From Aquincola tertiaricarbonis (GTDB taxonomy: Bacteria > Pseudomonadota > Gammaproteobacteria > Burkholderiales > Burkholderiaceae_C), in contig NZ_JZUE01000018.1 of NCBI RefSeq assembly GCF_000969605.1, positions 1-64,000 on the forward strand: a stretch of DNA of 64,000 nt, written 5' to 3'. Of this stretch, positions 27,543 through 36,922 are shown piece by piece. The notes under the pieces were generated by a model. It saw only the letters and a program-made list of their open reading frames with translations. It searched no databases and was not told the DNA's origin. Made by a program: the position numbers and the translations under genes. The first letter of the stretch is position 1; the number at the start of each line of letters is the position of its first letter.

Positions 27543-29411
27543 TCACTGCAGCTTGAAGCGGCCCACCGCGCCGGCCAGCCGCGTCGCCTGCTCGCGCAGG
27601 CTCTCCGCTGCGGCCGAGCCCTGCTCCACCAGCGCGGCGTTCTGCTGCGTCATCACGTCCAGCTGCGCGACCGCGCCGTTCACCTCCTCGATGCCCTGGC
27701 TCTGCTGCCGGGTGCTGCCGCTGATGCCTTCGATCACGCCGGCCACGCGGCCCACCAGGGCCAGCAGCTCGCGGGTGGACTCGGCGGCGGTGCGCACCTG
27801 CTGCGTGCCGTCCTGCGCCTGCGCCATCGACTCGGCCACCAGGCCGCGCACTTCCTTCGCGGCCTGCGCGCTGCGCTGGGCCAGGGCCCGCACCTCGCCG
27901 GCCACCACCGCGAAGCCGCGGCCCTGCTCGCCCGCGCGGGCCGCTTCCACCGCCGCGTTCAGCGCCAGCAGGTTGGTCTGGAAGGCGATCCCGTCGATCA
28001 CGCCGATGATGTCGCCGATGCGGCGAGACGAGGCATCAACGCCTTCCATCGAGCGCTCCACCTGCGCGATGGCCTGGCCGCCGCGGCCGGACGCCGCCTG
28101 GGCCGAGCGGGCCAGCGCATCCGCCTCGCGGGTGCTGTCGGCATGGCTGCGCACCTGCTCGGTGATCTGGCACATGGCCGCGGCCGTCTGCTGCAGCGAG
28201 CTGCTGGCCTGCTCGGTGCGGCTGCTCAGGTCGAGGTGGCCGGTGGCCACCTCGGCACTGGCGGTGGCGATGGCATCGGAGGCCATGCGCACCTGCTGCA
28301 CCATGGCCTGCAGCGACCCGACGAAGCGGTTGAAGGCGCGCGCCAGCTGGCCGATCTCGTCCTCGGTCTCCACCGCCATGCGGCGGCTCAGGTCGCCGTC
28401 GCCCTCGGCGATGTCGGCCAGCAGCGCGGCGGCGCGGCGCACCGGCGCGGCGATGGCACGCGACACCCACACGATCAGCAGCAGCGCCAGCACGCCGCCC
28501 ACGCCGCCGGCGATCAGCGGGCCGGTCCAGGCGGCACGGGTGGCCGCGGCCAGCAGCTCCGCCCGCGGCACCGTGGCCACCACGTAGAGGTTGAGCTCGG
28601 GCACGAAGCTGGCGGCCAGCACCCGGTCGCCGCCCTCGGCCGGCTGCACCGTGTGGCGGAACTCCTCGCCGTCCTGCAGCAGCGTGGCCACCGCGCCGGC
28701 ATGGAAGCCGGGCAGGTCGGCCAGGGCATGGCGACCGTCGGCCAGGGTGGCGTCGCGGTGGACGACGATGGTGCCGTTGGGCCGCACCAGCATCACCGAG
28801 CCGGTCTCGCCGATGCGGTAGCCGCGGATCCTGTCGGCCATGGTGTTGACCGACAGGCCCAGGCCGGCCAGCCCGGCATGGCCCGGGCCCGCATCGAAGC
28901 GGGCATTGATGAACAGCATGTACTCGTTGCTGGACTTGTCGCGGTCCAGGTCCAGCGTGTAGGGCCGGCCACTGGTGAGGAAGCGGCCGAACCAGGCCTC
29001 GTCGGCGCCCAGCACCCGCTGCAGGCCGGCTTCCGAGAGGTAGCGGCCATTGGCCTGCGACACCCAGTACACCGCCGAGGCCTTGTGCTTGGCCTTCAGC
29101 CGCCCCGCATAGGCCTGGAAGGCCGCCAGGCCGTCCTCGGGCTGGCCGGCCCGTTCCCACTGCAGCAGGAAATGGTTGTCCGCCATGTCGAGCGAGGCGG
29201 TCAGCGGTTCGCTGATCTGGCGCTGGATGTCGGCGCGCACGCGGCCAAGCACCGCCGGCAGCTCCTGCTGCACCACGCGGTCCTCGAAGGCGCCGCGGGT
29301 GAGCCACATGCCGGTGGCCATCGAGATGACGATGAAGCACAACAGGCACAGCAGCATGCTGGCCATGAGCTTGCGCTGGATGGACCAGCGCCGGACTGCA
29401 ACAAGACCCAT
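27543..29411 (-). CDS. Methyl-accepting chemotaxis protein with periplasmic Cache domain
   Basis: 622 residues from ATG 29411 (TTG 29420 possible). Helix 1 about 12-33, periplasmic double-Cache region about 34-300 (motifs [45 protein letters not shown]), helix 2 about 305-328, HAMP, then the signalling tip [20 protein letters not shown]. No C-terminal CheR/CheB pentapeptide is seen (ends GRFKLQ). It senses a small molecule outside the membrane and signals to CheA. No che genes are nearby, so it feeds a remote array. Cache ligands are usually amino acids or organic acids. Confidence 0.9.
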   Translation of the reverse strand: MGLVAVRRWSIQRKLMASMLLCLLCFIVISMATGMWLTRGAFEDRVVQQELPAVLGRVRADIQRQISEPLTASLDMADNHFLLQWERAGQPEDGLAAFQAYAGRLKAKHKASAVYWVSQANGRYLSEAGLQRVLGADEAWFGRFLTSGRPYTLDLDRDKSSNEYMLFINARFDAGPGHAGLAGLGLSVNTMADRIRGYRIGETGSVMLVRPNGTIVVHRDATLADGRHALADLPGFHAGAVATLLQDGEEFRHTVQPAEGGDRVLAASFVPELNLYVVATVPRAELLAAATRAAWTGPLIAGGVGGVLALLLIVWVSRAIAAPVRRAAALLADIAEGDGDLSRRMAVETEDEIGQLARAFNRFVGSLQAMVQQVRMASDAIATASAEVATGHLDLSSRTEQASSSLQQTAAAMCQITEQVRSHADSTREADALARSAQAASGRGGQAIAQVERSMEGVDASSRRIGDIIGVIDGIAFQTNLLALNAAVEAARAGEQGRGFAVVAGEVRALAQRSAQAAKEVRGLVAESMAQAQDGTQQVRTAAESTRELLALVGRVAGVIEGISGSTRQQSQGIEEVNGAVAQLDVMTQQNAALVEQGSAAAESLREQATRLAGAVGRFKLQ

Positions 29412-29500
29412 GACCTTCAAGGTGGCAAGTGGACGACGACCGACCTATATCGACGCGGCACCCGCGAAGTTGACCGTGATGCCTGCACGCCTTGCAGGCC

Positions 29501-29656
29501 GTGCCGGATCCCCACCTTGAGCGAATTCGTTACAAAACGCAGCTCAATGCCGCGGGCGTGGTGGCCGATATGGGCGAATCCATGCACTCCCGTGCCGGTC
29601 ACGACCCGGTGCGGCGGGGCGTCCACGACCCGGCCGACCCCGGCCGCCAGCAGTAA
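29501..29656 (+). CDS. Possible small ORF upstream of the FecR operon
   Basis: A 51-codon frame from GTG 29501 to TAA 29656 (TTG 29492 also possible) with GC-rich wobble positions and a mixed second position, the pattern of real genes here. The predicted product is polar, with no signal or membrane segment and a His/Arg/Asp-rich end (HSRAGHDPVRRGVHDP). It ends 9 bases before the FecR-domain gene. No known family was recognised and the ribosome site is weak, so this may be chance in high-GC DNA. Confidence 0.25.
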   Translation: MPDPHLERIRYKTQLNAAGVVADMGESMHSRAGHDPVRRGVHDPADPGRQQ

Positions 29657-29664
29657 AGGTTCGG

Positions 29665-30108
29665 ATGTACCGCAAGAATTTGGCCGCCCTGGCCGCCCTG
29701 CTCATGCTGGCCGGCGGCACCGGCGTGGCCAACGAGGCGCATGTCGCGCTTTTCAAGAACGTCACCGGCGAGGTGACGGTGCTGCGCCCGGCCGGCAACG
29801 TGGCCGCCACGCCCGGCATGACGCTGCAGGTGGCCGACCGCCTGGTGTCGGGCCCCGGCGCCTCGGCCGGCATCATGTTCAAGGACGGCACCGCCGTCAC
29901 CCTGGGCCCGGCCAGCGAGCTGGAGCTGCGCGACTACGCCTTCGAGCCCAAGGATGCGCGCTACGACTTCGACGTCTACCTGGCCCGCGGCAAGGCCATC
30001 TACACCAGCGGCAAGATCGGCAAGCTGGCGCCCGAGGCGGTGAAGGTGGGCACGCCCACCGCCACCGTCGGCGTGCGCGGCACCCGCTTCATCGTGGAAG
30101 CGCAATGA
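29665..30108 (+). CDS. Exported FecR-domain protein
   Basis: 147 residues: signal peptide about 1-22, then a compact FecR domain (VTGEVTVLRPAGN, LVSGPGASAGIMFKDGTAVTLG, GTPTATVGVRGTRFIVE). The final VGVRGTRF motif is the FecR hallmark. Unlike the iron regulator FecR it has no cytoplasmic or membrane part and no sigma factor beside it, so it is a stand-alone periplasmic module, probably a ligand or protein binder. Stop overlaps the next ATG by three bases, coupling it to the OmpA-type lipoprotein. First gene of the c-di-GMP operon. Confidence 0.85.
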   Translation: MYRKNLAALAALLMLAGGTGVANEAHVALFKNVTGEVTVLRPAGNVAATPGMTLQVADRLVSGPGASAGIMFKDGTAVTLGPASELELRDYAFEPKDARYDFDVYLARGKAIYTSGKIGKLAPEAVKVGTPTATVGVRGTRFIVEAQ

Positions 30109-30719
30109 AGGCCGCCGCCGCCCTGGCCGCGGCCGTGCTGCTGCTGGCCGGCTGCGCCACGCCGCCTGCGCCGCCGCAGCCGCGCACCACCGTCACCCTG
30201 ATGCCCGACGAGGACGGCCGCGTGGGCGCGGTGCTGCTGAGCAATGCCGCCGGCACCCAGCGCATCGACCAGGCCTATGCCGCGGCCACCGCGGTGGGCT
30301 CGGCCTCCGCCCCCGGCGCGGCGCAGCCGCAGCAGGAAGCCGCCGTCACCGCCGCCCATGGCGACCTGCTGAAGGCCCAGCCGCCGCGGCCGGTGACCTT
30401 CGTGCTCACCTTCGTGCTGGACAAGACGGTGCTCACCGAGGCCGCCAAGGCCCAGCTGCCGGCGCTGCTGGCCGCGGTGCGCGAGCGCAAGCCCACCGAG
30501 ATCAGCGTCTTCGGCCATGCCGACAGCACCGGCAGCAAGGAACGCAACCTGCGGCTGTCGGCCGAGCGTGCCCGCGCCGTGGCCGACTGGCTGCGCAAGA
30601 GCGATGCATCGCTGGACCGCATCGAGGTGCAGTCCTTCGGCGATGCCGAACCGCTGGTGCCGGCCGCGCCCGGCGTGCCCGAGCCGCGCAACCGCCGCGC
30701 CGAAGTCATGGTGCTCTGA
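30105..30719 (+). CDS. OmpA-family peptidoglycan-binding lipoprotein
   Basis: 204 residues. Lipobox LLAGC puts the lipidated cysteine at C17. A proline/alanine-rich linker is followed by the OmpA C-terminal domain (about 95-204): FGHADSTGSKERN and LRLSAERARAVADWL hold the diaminopimelate-binding Asp and Arg. It anchors an envelope complex to the cell wall. It is co-translated with the FecR protein and is followed after 5 bases by the CHASE2/HD-GYP gene, suggesting that these sense the same envelope state. Confidence 0.87.
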   Translation: MKAAAALAAAVLLLAGCATPPAPPQPRTTVTLMPDEDGRVGAVLLSNAAGTQRIDQAYAAATAVGSASAPGAAQPQQEAAVTAAHGDLLKAQPPRPVTFVLTFVLDKTVLTEAAKAQLPALLAAVRERKPTEISVFGHADSTGSKERNLRLSAERARAVADWLRKSDASLDRIEVQSFGDAEPLVPAAPGVPEPRNRRAEVMVL

Positions 30720-30724
30720 CGGCC

Positions 30725-32842
30725 ATGCCCGCCACGCACCGCACCGGCCCGGCGCTGGGCCACAAGGTGTCGCCGCGGCATGCGGCGCTGATGCTGGTCA
30801 TCGGCCTGCTGCTGCCGCTGGCCATCGGGCTGGCCGGGCTGCTGCAGCCGGCCTGGCTGGCGCGGCTGGAACACGGGCTGCAGGACGAGCTGATGCGCCG
30901 CACCGCCTCGGGTGCCACCGCGCAGCAGGTGGTGGTGGTGGACATCGACGACGTGAGCCTGGCCGCGGTGGGCCAGTGGCCCTGGCCGCGCTACCGGGTG
31001 GCCTCGCTGATCGAGCGCATCCACCAGGCGGCGCCCGCGGCCATCGCCATGGACATCCTGTTCCCCGAGCCGGACCGCAGCTCGCTGCTGACGCTGCAGC
31101 AGACCTTCAAGCAGGACTTCGGCATCGACGTGGCCATCGGCGGCGTGCCGCCCGGCCTGCTGGACAACGACGGCTACCTGGGCCAGCAGATGGCGCGGGC
31201 CGGCGTGGTGGGTGCCCGCTACTTCTACTTCGACCATGCCACGCCCGGCGCGCAGCCGGCCGATGTCCAGCCGCTGCAGGTGGGTGGCCGCACCGACCTG
31301 CTGGCGCTGCAGGAAGCCACCGGCGTGCTGGAGAACACCGCACCGGTCGCGCGGCGCACCCGCAGCAGCGGCTTCGTGAACCAGAAGCTGGACGACGACG
31401 GCGTGCTGCGCCGGCTGCCGCTGCTCATCGGCCATGGCGGCCGGCCGCAGGTGAGCCTGTCGCTGGCCGCGGTGATGCGGGCCCAGGGCCTGCGCGCGGT
31501 GCAGGTGCTGGCCACGCCCGACGGCCTGGCGCTGCAGGTGGGCACGCGGCAGCTGCCGATGGATGCGGCCGGCTATGCCACGCTGCGCTTCGACGGCGGG
31601 CCGGCCAGCTATCCCGCGGTGTCGGCGGTGGCGCTGCTGGCCGGCCAGGTGCCGGCGGAGGCGCTGCGCGGCAAGGTGGTGTTCGTCGGCACCTCCGCCG
31701 TGGGGCTGAAGGACGTGCACACCACCGCGATGCACCCGGCCTTCCCCGGCCTGCGCATCCATGCGCTCATGGCCGAGAACCTGCTGCAGGGCCGCTTCTT
31801 GCACACGCCGCCGTGGGGCGCGGCGGTGGCGCTGGCGGCCTGCCTGGCCACCGGGCTGCTGATGACCGCCATCTTCGTGCTCGCCATCCGCATCCCCACC
31901 CTGGTGGCCGCCAGTGCGGTGGTGCCGGCGGCGGCGCTGGGGCTGGCGGTGGCGCTGTACCTGCGCAGCGGGCTGCTGCTGCCGATGGCCGCGCCCTGCC
32001 TGTCGGCGGGCCTGCTCTTCATGGTGTTCTTCATCACCCGCTATGCGCTGGAGCGCAGGCGTGCGCTGGCCTGGCGGCGGCAGCTGGAGAACGCACGCCA
32101 GGTCACCATCGAATCGATGGCCTCGGTGGCCGAGACCCGCGACCCCGAGACCGGCGCCCACATCAAGCGCACCCAGCACTACGTGCGGGCCGTGGCGCTG
32201 CATCTGCGGGCCACCGGCCACCACACCGCACTGCTGACCGACGAGTACATCGAGCTGCTGTTCATCTCGGCGCCGCTGCACGACATCGGCAAGGTGGGCG
32301 TGCCCGACCACATCCTGCTCAAGCCCGGCCGCCTCACGCCCGAGGAGATGGAGCAGATGAAGCAGCATGCCGAGTTCGGCCGCAAGATCATCTTCAGCAC
32401 CGCGCAGCGCATCGAGGGCGACAACTTCCTCACCATCGCCGGCGACATCGCCGCCACCCACCACGAGAAGTGGGACGGCAGCGGCTACCCGCTGGGCCTG
32501 GCGGGGCAGGACATCCCGCTGGCCGGCCGCATCATGGCGGTGGCCGACATCTACGACGCGTTGATCAGCCGCCGCTGCTACAAGGAGCCGTTCAGCCATG
32601 CGCGGGCCACGCAGATGATGCGCGAGCTGCGCGGCAAGACCTTCGACCCGGTGGTGCTGGACGCCTTCTTCGAGATCGAGGACACCATCCAGGCCATCGC
32701 CGACGAGCACCGCGACGAGGCCGAGGGCGACGCCTCGCCCGAGGTGGCCGCCGCCCAGGTCATCGAAGGGCTGAAGCAGCACCGGCCCGCCCCCCTGCCG
32801 GCCGCGGCGTCCACCCCCCGCGACCACGCGCAGCAGCCGTGA
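30725..32842 (+). CDS. CHASE2-domain HD-GYP c-di-GMP phosphodiesterase
   Basis: 705 residues. Membrane helix about 20-42, periplasmic CHASE2 domain about 50-350 (VVVVDIDDVSLAAVGQWPWP, AAIAMDILFPEPD, RGKVVFVGTSAVGLKDVHTT), three helices about 362-440, then an HD-GYP domain. HD pair H519-D520 in HDIGKVGVPD and HHEKWDGSGYP are intact, so it should degrade c-di-GMP to GMP. It is the membrane sensor of this operon. Its 3' end overlaps the next gene as GTGA. FecR-CHASE2 pairing is known from cyclase-linked clusters; here the output is c-di-GMP turnover. Confidence 0.9.
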   Translation: MPATHRTGPALGHKVSPRHAALMLVIGLLLPLAIGLAGLLQPAWLARLEHGLQDELMRRTASGATAQQVVVVDIDDVSLAAVGQWPWPRYRVASLIERIHQAAPAAIAMDILFPEPDRSSLLTLQQTFKQDFGIDVAIGGVPPGLLDNDGYLGQQMARAGVVGARYFYFDHATPGAQPADVQPLQVGGRTDLLALQEATGVLENTAPVARRTRSSGFVNQKLDDDGVLRRLPLLIGHGGRPQVSLSLAAVMRAQGLRAVQVLATPDGLALQVGTRQLPMDAAGYATLRFDGGPASYPAVSAVALLAGQVPAEALRGKVVFVGTSAVGLKDVHTTAMHPAFPGLRIHALMAENLLQGRFLHTPPWGAAVALAACLATGLLMTAIFVLAIRIPTLVAASAVVPAAALGLAVALYLRSGLLLPMAAPCLSAGLLFMVFFITRYALERRRALAWRRQLENARQVTIESMASVAETRDPETGAHIKRTQHYVRAVALHLRATGHHTALLTDEYIELLFISAPLHDIGKVGVPDHILLKPGRLTPEEMEQMKQHAEFGRKIIFSTAQRIEGDNFLTIAGDIAATHHEKWDGSGYPLGLAGQDIPLAGRIMAVADIYDALISRRCYKEPFSHARATQMMRELRGKTFDPVVLDAFFEIEDTIQAIADEHRDEAEGDASPEVAAAQVIEGLKQHRPAPLPAAASTPRDHAQQP

Positions 32843-34920
32843 AGCACCGTTCGCCGCGCCGTGCCGGCGCCGTCCTTGCCGCGGCGCTGCTGCTGCCCGG
32901 CGCGCTGCCGGCCCAGCCTGTCGCGCCGGCGCCCGGCCCTGCCGTGCAGGCCGCGCCTGGCGCCGAGCTGCCGGACCGCCTGCTGGCGCTGGAGACCCTG
33001 GGCCGCGCCCAGCCGGCGCCGGCATCGCAGCAGCTGCAGGCCTTGCTGGACGCCAGCCCCGCCTTCAGCGACCTGCGGCTGGCGCTGCTGACGGTGCAGG
33101 GCCTGATGTGGGCCGAAGCCGCGCAGGGCGACGCCGCCGAGCGCAGCGCCGTCCAGCTCGACGCCTGGCCCGAATCCGCCGGCCCCGCGCGCGCTGCCCG
33201 CGCCGCGGCGGCCGCGCTGCTCATCCGCGCCAGCCTGGCCGCCCACGGCGGCCACGACCTGCAGCGCGCCGACCAGCTGCTGCAGCAGGCGTTGCAGGCG
33301 CTGCCGGCCGGCGTGCCCGACCTCGAGCGCTACCGTTTCGTGGCCGCGCACGGCTTCATCAAGGACCGCGCCGGCCAGCTGGAAGCCGCGGTGCGGCTGA
33401 ACCACGAGGCGCTGGCGCTGGCCGACCGCATCGGCACGCCCTGGCGCCGGGCCGAGGCCCGCAGCGCGCTGGCCTACAGCTACTTCGGCGCCAGCCAGCT
33501 GGAACGGGCCCGCACCCTCAGCGACGAGGCCTTGGCCGTGGCCACCGCCGCCGGCGATGCGGTGGCCCTGGGCCGGGCCCACAACACCGCCGGCATCGTG
33601 CTCGACGGCCTGGGCGACCGCGAGGGCGACCGCCGCAGCTTCGAGCTGGCCATCAGCCATGCGCGGCGCGCCGGCGCCAAGCGCGACGAGGCCCGCTACC
33701 TGGCCAACAGCGCCGACTTCTACCTGAAGAAGGGCGACTACAGGACCGCCCTCGGCCATGCCCAGCGCGCGCTGCCGCTGGCACGCGAGCTGCGCGACCC
33801 GGACACCGAGCTGGTGTCGCTGGCCAACATCGGCTTCGCCCACATCGCGATGCAGCAGCTGGCCCCGGGCAAGCGCTTCGTGGCGCAGGCCATCGCCATC
33901 GACGAGCAGCGCGGCGCCTGGGGTGGCGCCGCCTCCACCTACCTGGAGCTGGGCACCTACCTGGAAAAGGCCGGCGACCTGCGCGGCGCGGTGGCCGCCT
34001 ACCACCGCCACCGCAAGCTGGCCGCGGGCGTGCTGCGGGTCGACCAGCAGAAGGCCATCCTGGCGATGCAGGAGCAGTACGACGCCGAGCAGCGCAGCCG
34101 CTCGCTGGCGCTGCTGCAGCGGGAGCAGGACATCAAGGCCGAGCAGCTGCACCGGCGCGACCTGCAGCAGCGGCTGTGGTGGCTGCTGGCGGCGGCGCTG
34201 GTGGCTTCCTTCGGCGTGCTGGTGGCGCTGCAGCGGCGGGTGCGGCAGGCCAACCGGCTGCTGGCCCGCAGCAACCAGGTGCTGCGCCAGTATGGCGAGC
34301 GCGACCCGCTCACCGGCCTGGCCAACCGCCGCGGCTTCCAGGCCGCGATGCAGCAGCGCGCGGCCGACGGCACCCTCAGCGGCACGCTCTACCTGATCGA
34401 CGTCGACCACTTCAAGCGCATCAACGACCGCCACGGCCATGCCGCCGGCGACGCCGCGCTGGTGGAGGTGGCGCAGCGCCTGCGCGCCACGCTGCGCGAG
34501 GACGACCTGATCGTGCGCTGGGGCGGCGAGGAATTCCTGGTGGTGGTGCAGGCGCTGTCGCCCGAGCGCATCGACGCGCTGGCGCGCCGCATGCTGGGCG
34601 CGCTGCAGGCCACGCCGGTGCAGGTGGAGCGCCAGACCATCGCCGTCACCGCCTCCATCGGCTTCGCCACCTTCCCCATCGGTCCCGGCGCGCTGGCGGT
34701 GCCCTGGGAACGGGCAGTCAACCTGGTGGACACCGCCATGTACCTGGCCAAGACCCGCGGCCGCAACCGCGCCTACGGCGTGCGGCTGCGGCAGGCGGCG
34801 AACGACGCCTCGCTGGAGGCGATCACCGGCGCGCTGGAAGCCGCGGCCGACGACGGCCGCGTGGCGCTGACGCTGCTGCGCGGCGACGGCGGCGAGCCAT
34901 CGGTGGAGCAGGCGGCGTGA
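32839..34920 (+). CDS. TPR-containing membrane diguanylate cyclase (with I-site)
   Basis: 693 residues from GTG 32839, overlapping the upstream stop. Signal or anchor about 7-24, a long periplasmic TPR array about 90-430, a coiled coil (QYDAEQRSRSLALLQREQDI), membrane helix about 452-470, then GGDEF domain. Active site GGEEF at 562-566 and an inhibitory RxxD (REDD) five residues before it, so it should make c-di-GMP and be product-inhibited. The TPRs probably bind an envelope partner such as the co-encoded lipoprotein. Confidence 0.9.
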   Translation: MKHRSPRRAGAVLAAALLLPGALPAQPVAPAPGPAVQAAPGAELPDRLLALETLGRAQPAPASQQLQALLDASPAFSDLRLALLTVQGLMWAEAAQGDAAERSAVQLDAWPESAGPARAARAAAAALLIRASLAAHGGHDLQRADQLLQQALQALPAGVPDLERYRFVAAHGFIKDRAGQLEAAVRLNHEALALADRIGTPWRRAEARSALAYSYFGASQLERARTLSDEALAVATAAGDAVALGRAHNTAGIVLDGLGDREGDRRSFELAISHARRAGAKRDEARYLANSADFYLKKGDYRTALGHAQRALPLARELRDPDTELVSLANIGFAHIAMQQLAPGKRFVAQAIAIDEQRGAWGGAASTYLELGTYLEKAGDLRGAVAAYHRHRKLAAGVLRVDQQKAILAMQEQYDAEQRSRSLALLQREQDIKAEQLHRRDLQQRLWWLLAAALVASFGVLVALQRRVRQANRLLARSNQVLRQYGERDPLTGLANRRGFQAAMQQRAADGTLSGTLYLIDVDHFKRINDRHGHAAGDAALVEVAQRLRATLREDDLIVRWGGEEFLVVVQALSPERIDALARRMLGALQATPVQVERQTIAVTASIGFATFPIGPGALAVPWERAVNLVDTAMYLAKTRGRNRAYGVRLRQAANDASLEAITGALEAAADDGRVALTLLRGDGGEPSVEQAA

Positions 34921-36905
34921 GCGCCGCCGCCCGGTGGGATCCCGCGCAGCGGGAGGGTGCACCCGTCAGGCGCTTGACCGTGGCCCTGCGGCGTCGGCTG
35001 CTGGCGCTGGTGCTGGCCGCACTGGGGGCGGCGCCTGCCGCCGCCACGCCCGCCGCCTTCGAAGCCCAGGTGGACCAGCTGCAGCGCAGCGGCTATGAGC
35101 ATCCCGACGCCGCGCTGGCCGGGCTGCAGCAGCTGCGCCGGCAGGCCTCCACGCCCGAGGCGCTGCGGCTGGTGCTGCAGGCGCTGGGCAGCATCCAGGC
35201 CCAGGCCGGCCGCAGCCGCGACGCCGAAGCCACGGCCGAGCTGCTGCTGGAGCTGGCGCAGCAGCCGGCCCCGCGGGAGCAGGCCGGCCGCGCGCTGGCC
35301 GGCTCCAACCTCGTGCGGGCGCAGGTGGCGGAAAACGGCGGCCAGTCGGCGATGGCGGCGGCGCTGGCACAGGCGGCGCTGCAGGTGTTCGAGGCCGACT
35401 GCCCGCCCCACACCGAGCGGCCGCTGCACTGCGACTACCGCGCCGCCTGGAGCGCCCGCCAGATCGTGCAGCGGCGCGCGGTGGGCCAGGGCGTGGCCGC
35501 CACGCAGGCCGCCCATGCCCGCGCCGCGCTGGCGCTGGCCGAGGCCGGCGGCGACGCCCGCCGCCAGGCCACCAGCCTGGGCGCACTGGCGGTGCTGGCC
35601 GAGGAGGCCGGCGACGGCGAGGAGGCCCGCCGCCTGATCGCCCGCGCCCGGCGCCTGGTGCTGCCGCTGGACGACATGGGCGAGCTGGCCCGCCTGAGCG
35701 ACATCGAGGCGCGGCTGGCCGGCATCCGCGGCGACCAGCGGCATGCGCTGCACCACCACCAGCAGGCCCAGCTGATGGCCGCCCGCGCCGACGCGCCGCG
35801 GCTGGAAGCCCGCATGCTCACCAACCTGAGCGATGCCTACGTCCATGCCCAGCGCCCGGCCGATGCGCTGGCCGCGGCCGAGAAGGCCCTGCTCATCATC
35901 CGCCAGCGCCACGACCTGCGCGCCGAGCGGGCGGCGGTGAACAACGCAGGGCTGGCCAAGATCGGCCTCGGCCGGCTGGCCGAAGGCAAGGAAGACCTGG
36001 CCCGGCTGATCGCGCTGTGGGAGGCCGGCGGCGACACCGGCCGCCAGGCCGAGACGCTGCGCGAGTTCGGCGAGGCCCTGGCCGCCGCCGGCGACGCACG
36101 CGCGGCCATCGACCTCTTCCACCGCGAGCGGGCGCTGAGCGCCGAGCTGATGCGCATCAACCGCAGCGCCGCGCTGAAGGAGCTGCAGGCCCGCAACGAC
36201 GCCGAGGCCCGCCAGCGCGACATCGACCTGCTGGCCCGCGACAACGCGCTGAAGACCGAGGCGCTGGCCAACCGGGCGCTGCAGCAGCGCATCGGCTGGC
36301 TGCTGGCCGCGGTGATGCTGGCCGCCACCGCGGCCGCGCTGCTGCTGTACCGGCGGGTGCGCAGCACGCACCGGGAGCTGGCCGCCAGCCAGGTGCGGCT
36401 GCAGGCGCAGAGCGAGCGCGACCCGCTCACGCAGCTGTCCAACCGCCGGCATTTCCAGGCCGCGATGGCGCGGCTGGCCGCGCCCGACGGCAGCTTCCAC
36501 GGCGGGCTGCTGCTGGTGGACATCGACCACTTCAAGCGCATCAACGACGTGCAGGGCCATGCGGCCGGCGACGAGGTGCTGGTGGAGGTGGCGCGCCGGC
36601 TGCAGGCCGCGGCCGGGCCCGCCGACCTGGTGGTGCGCTGGGGTGGCGAGGAATTCCTGCTGGTGCGCCCGGGCGCCGATGCGGCCGCGGTGCAGCGGCT
36701 GGCGCAGCAGCTGCTGGCCGCGGTGGCCGGCAAGCCGGTGGTGGCCGGCGGCCAGCCGCTGCAGCTGAGCGCCTCCATCGGCCACGGCAGCTTCCCGCTG
36801 CCGCCGCATGGCCGGCCGGTGCGGCATGAACAGGCCATCGCGCTGGTGGACCGGGCGCTCTACGCGGCCAAGCACCAGGGCCGCAACCGCGCCGTCGGCG
36901 TGTAG
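34917..36905 (+). CDS. TPR-containing membrane diguanylate cyclase (no I-site)
   Basis: 662 residues from GTG 34917 (GTGA overlap); a later start near the hydrophobic ALRRRLLALVLAALGAAPAAA segment is possible. Same architecture as its neighbour: periplasmic TPR repeats, coiled coil, helix about 460-480, GGDEF domain with GGEEF at 576-580. The RxxD position reads GPAD, so the inhibitory site is lost. It is a paralogue of the preceding gene that has diverged strongly in the periplasmic part, which suggests a tandem duplication with specialised inputs. Confidence 0.9.
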   Translation: MSAAARWDPAQREGAPVRRLTVALRRRLLALVLAALGAAPAAATPAAFEAQVDQLQRSGYEHPDAALAGLQQLRRQASTPEALRLVLQALGSIQAQAGRSRDAEATAELLLELAQQPAPREQAGRALAGSNLVRAQVAENGGQSAMAAALAQAALQVFEADCPPHTERPLHCDYRAAWSARQIVQRRAVGQGVAATQAAHARAALALAEAGGDARRQATSLGALAVLAEEAGDGEEARRLIARARRLVLPLDDMGELARLSDIEARLAGIRGDQRHALHHHQQAQLMAARADAPRLEARMLTNLSDAYVHAQRPADALAAAEKALLIIRQRHDLRAERAAVNNAGLAKIGLGRLAEGKEDLARLIALWEAGGDTGRQAETLREFGEALAAAGDARAAIDLFHRERALSAELMRINRSAALKELQARNDAEARQRDIDLLARDNALKTEALANRALQQRIGWLLAAVMLAATAAALLLYRRVRSTHRELAASQVRLQAQSERDPLTQLSNRRHFQAAMARLAAPDGSFHGGLLLVDIDHFKRINDVQGHAAGDEVLVEVARRLQAAAGPADLVVRWGGEEFLLVRPGADAAAVQRLAQQLLAAVAGKPVVAGGQPLQLSASIGHGSFPLPPHGRPVRHEQAIALVDRALYAAKHQGRNRAVGV

Positions 36906-36922
36906 CGCCGGCCGCCCGGCGC

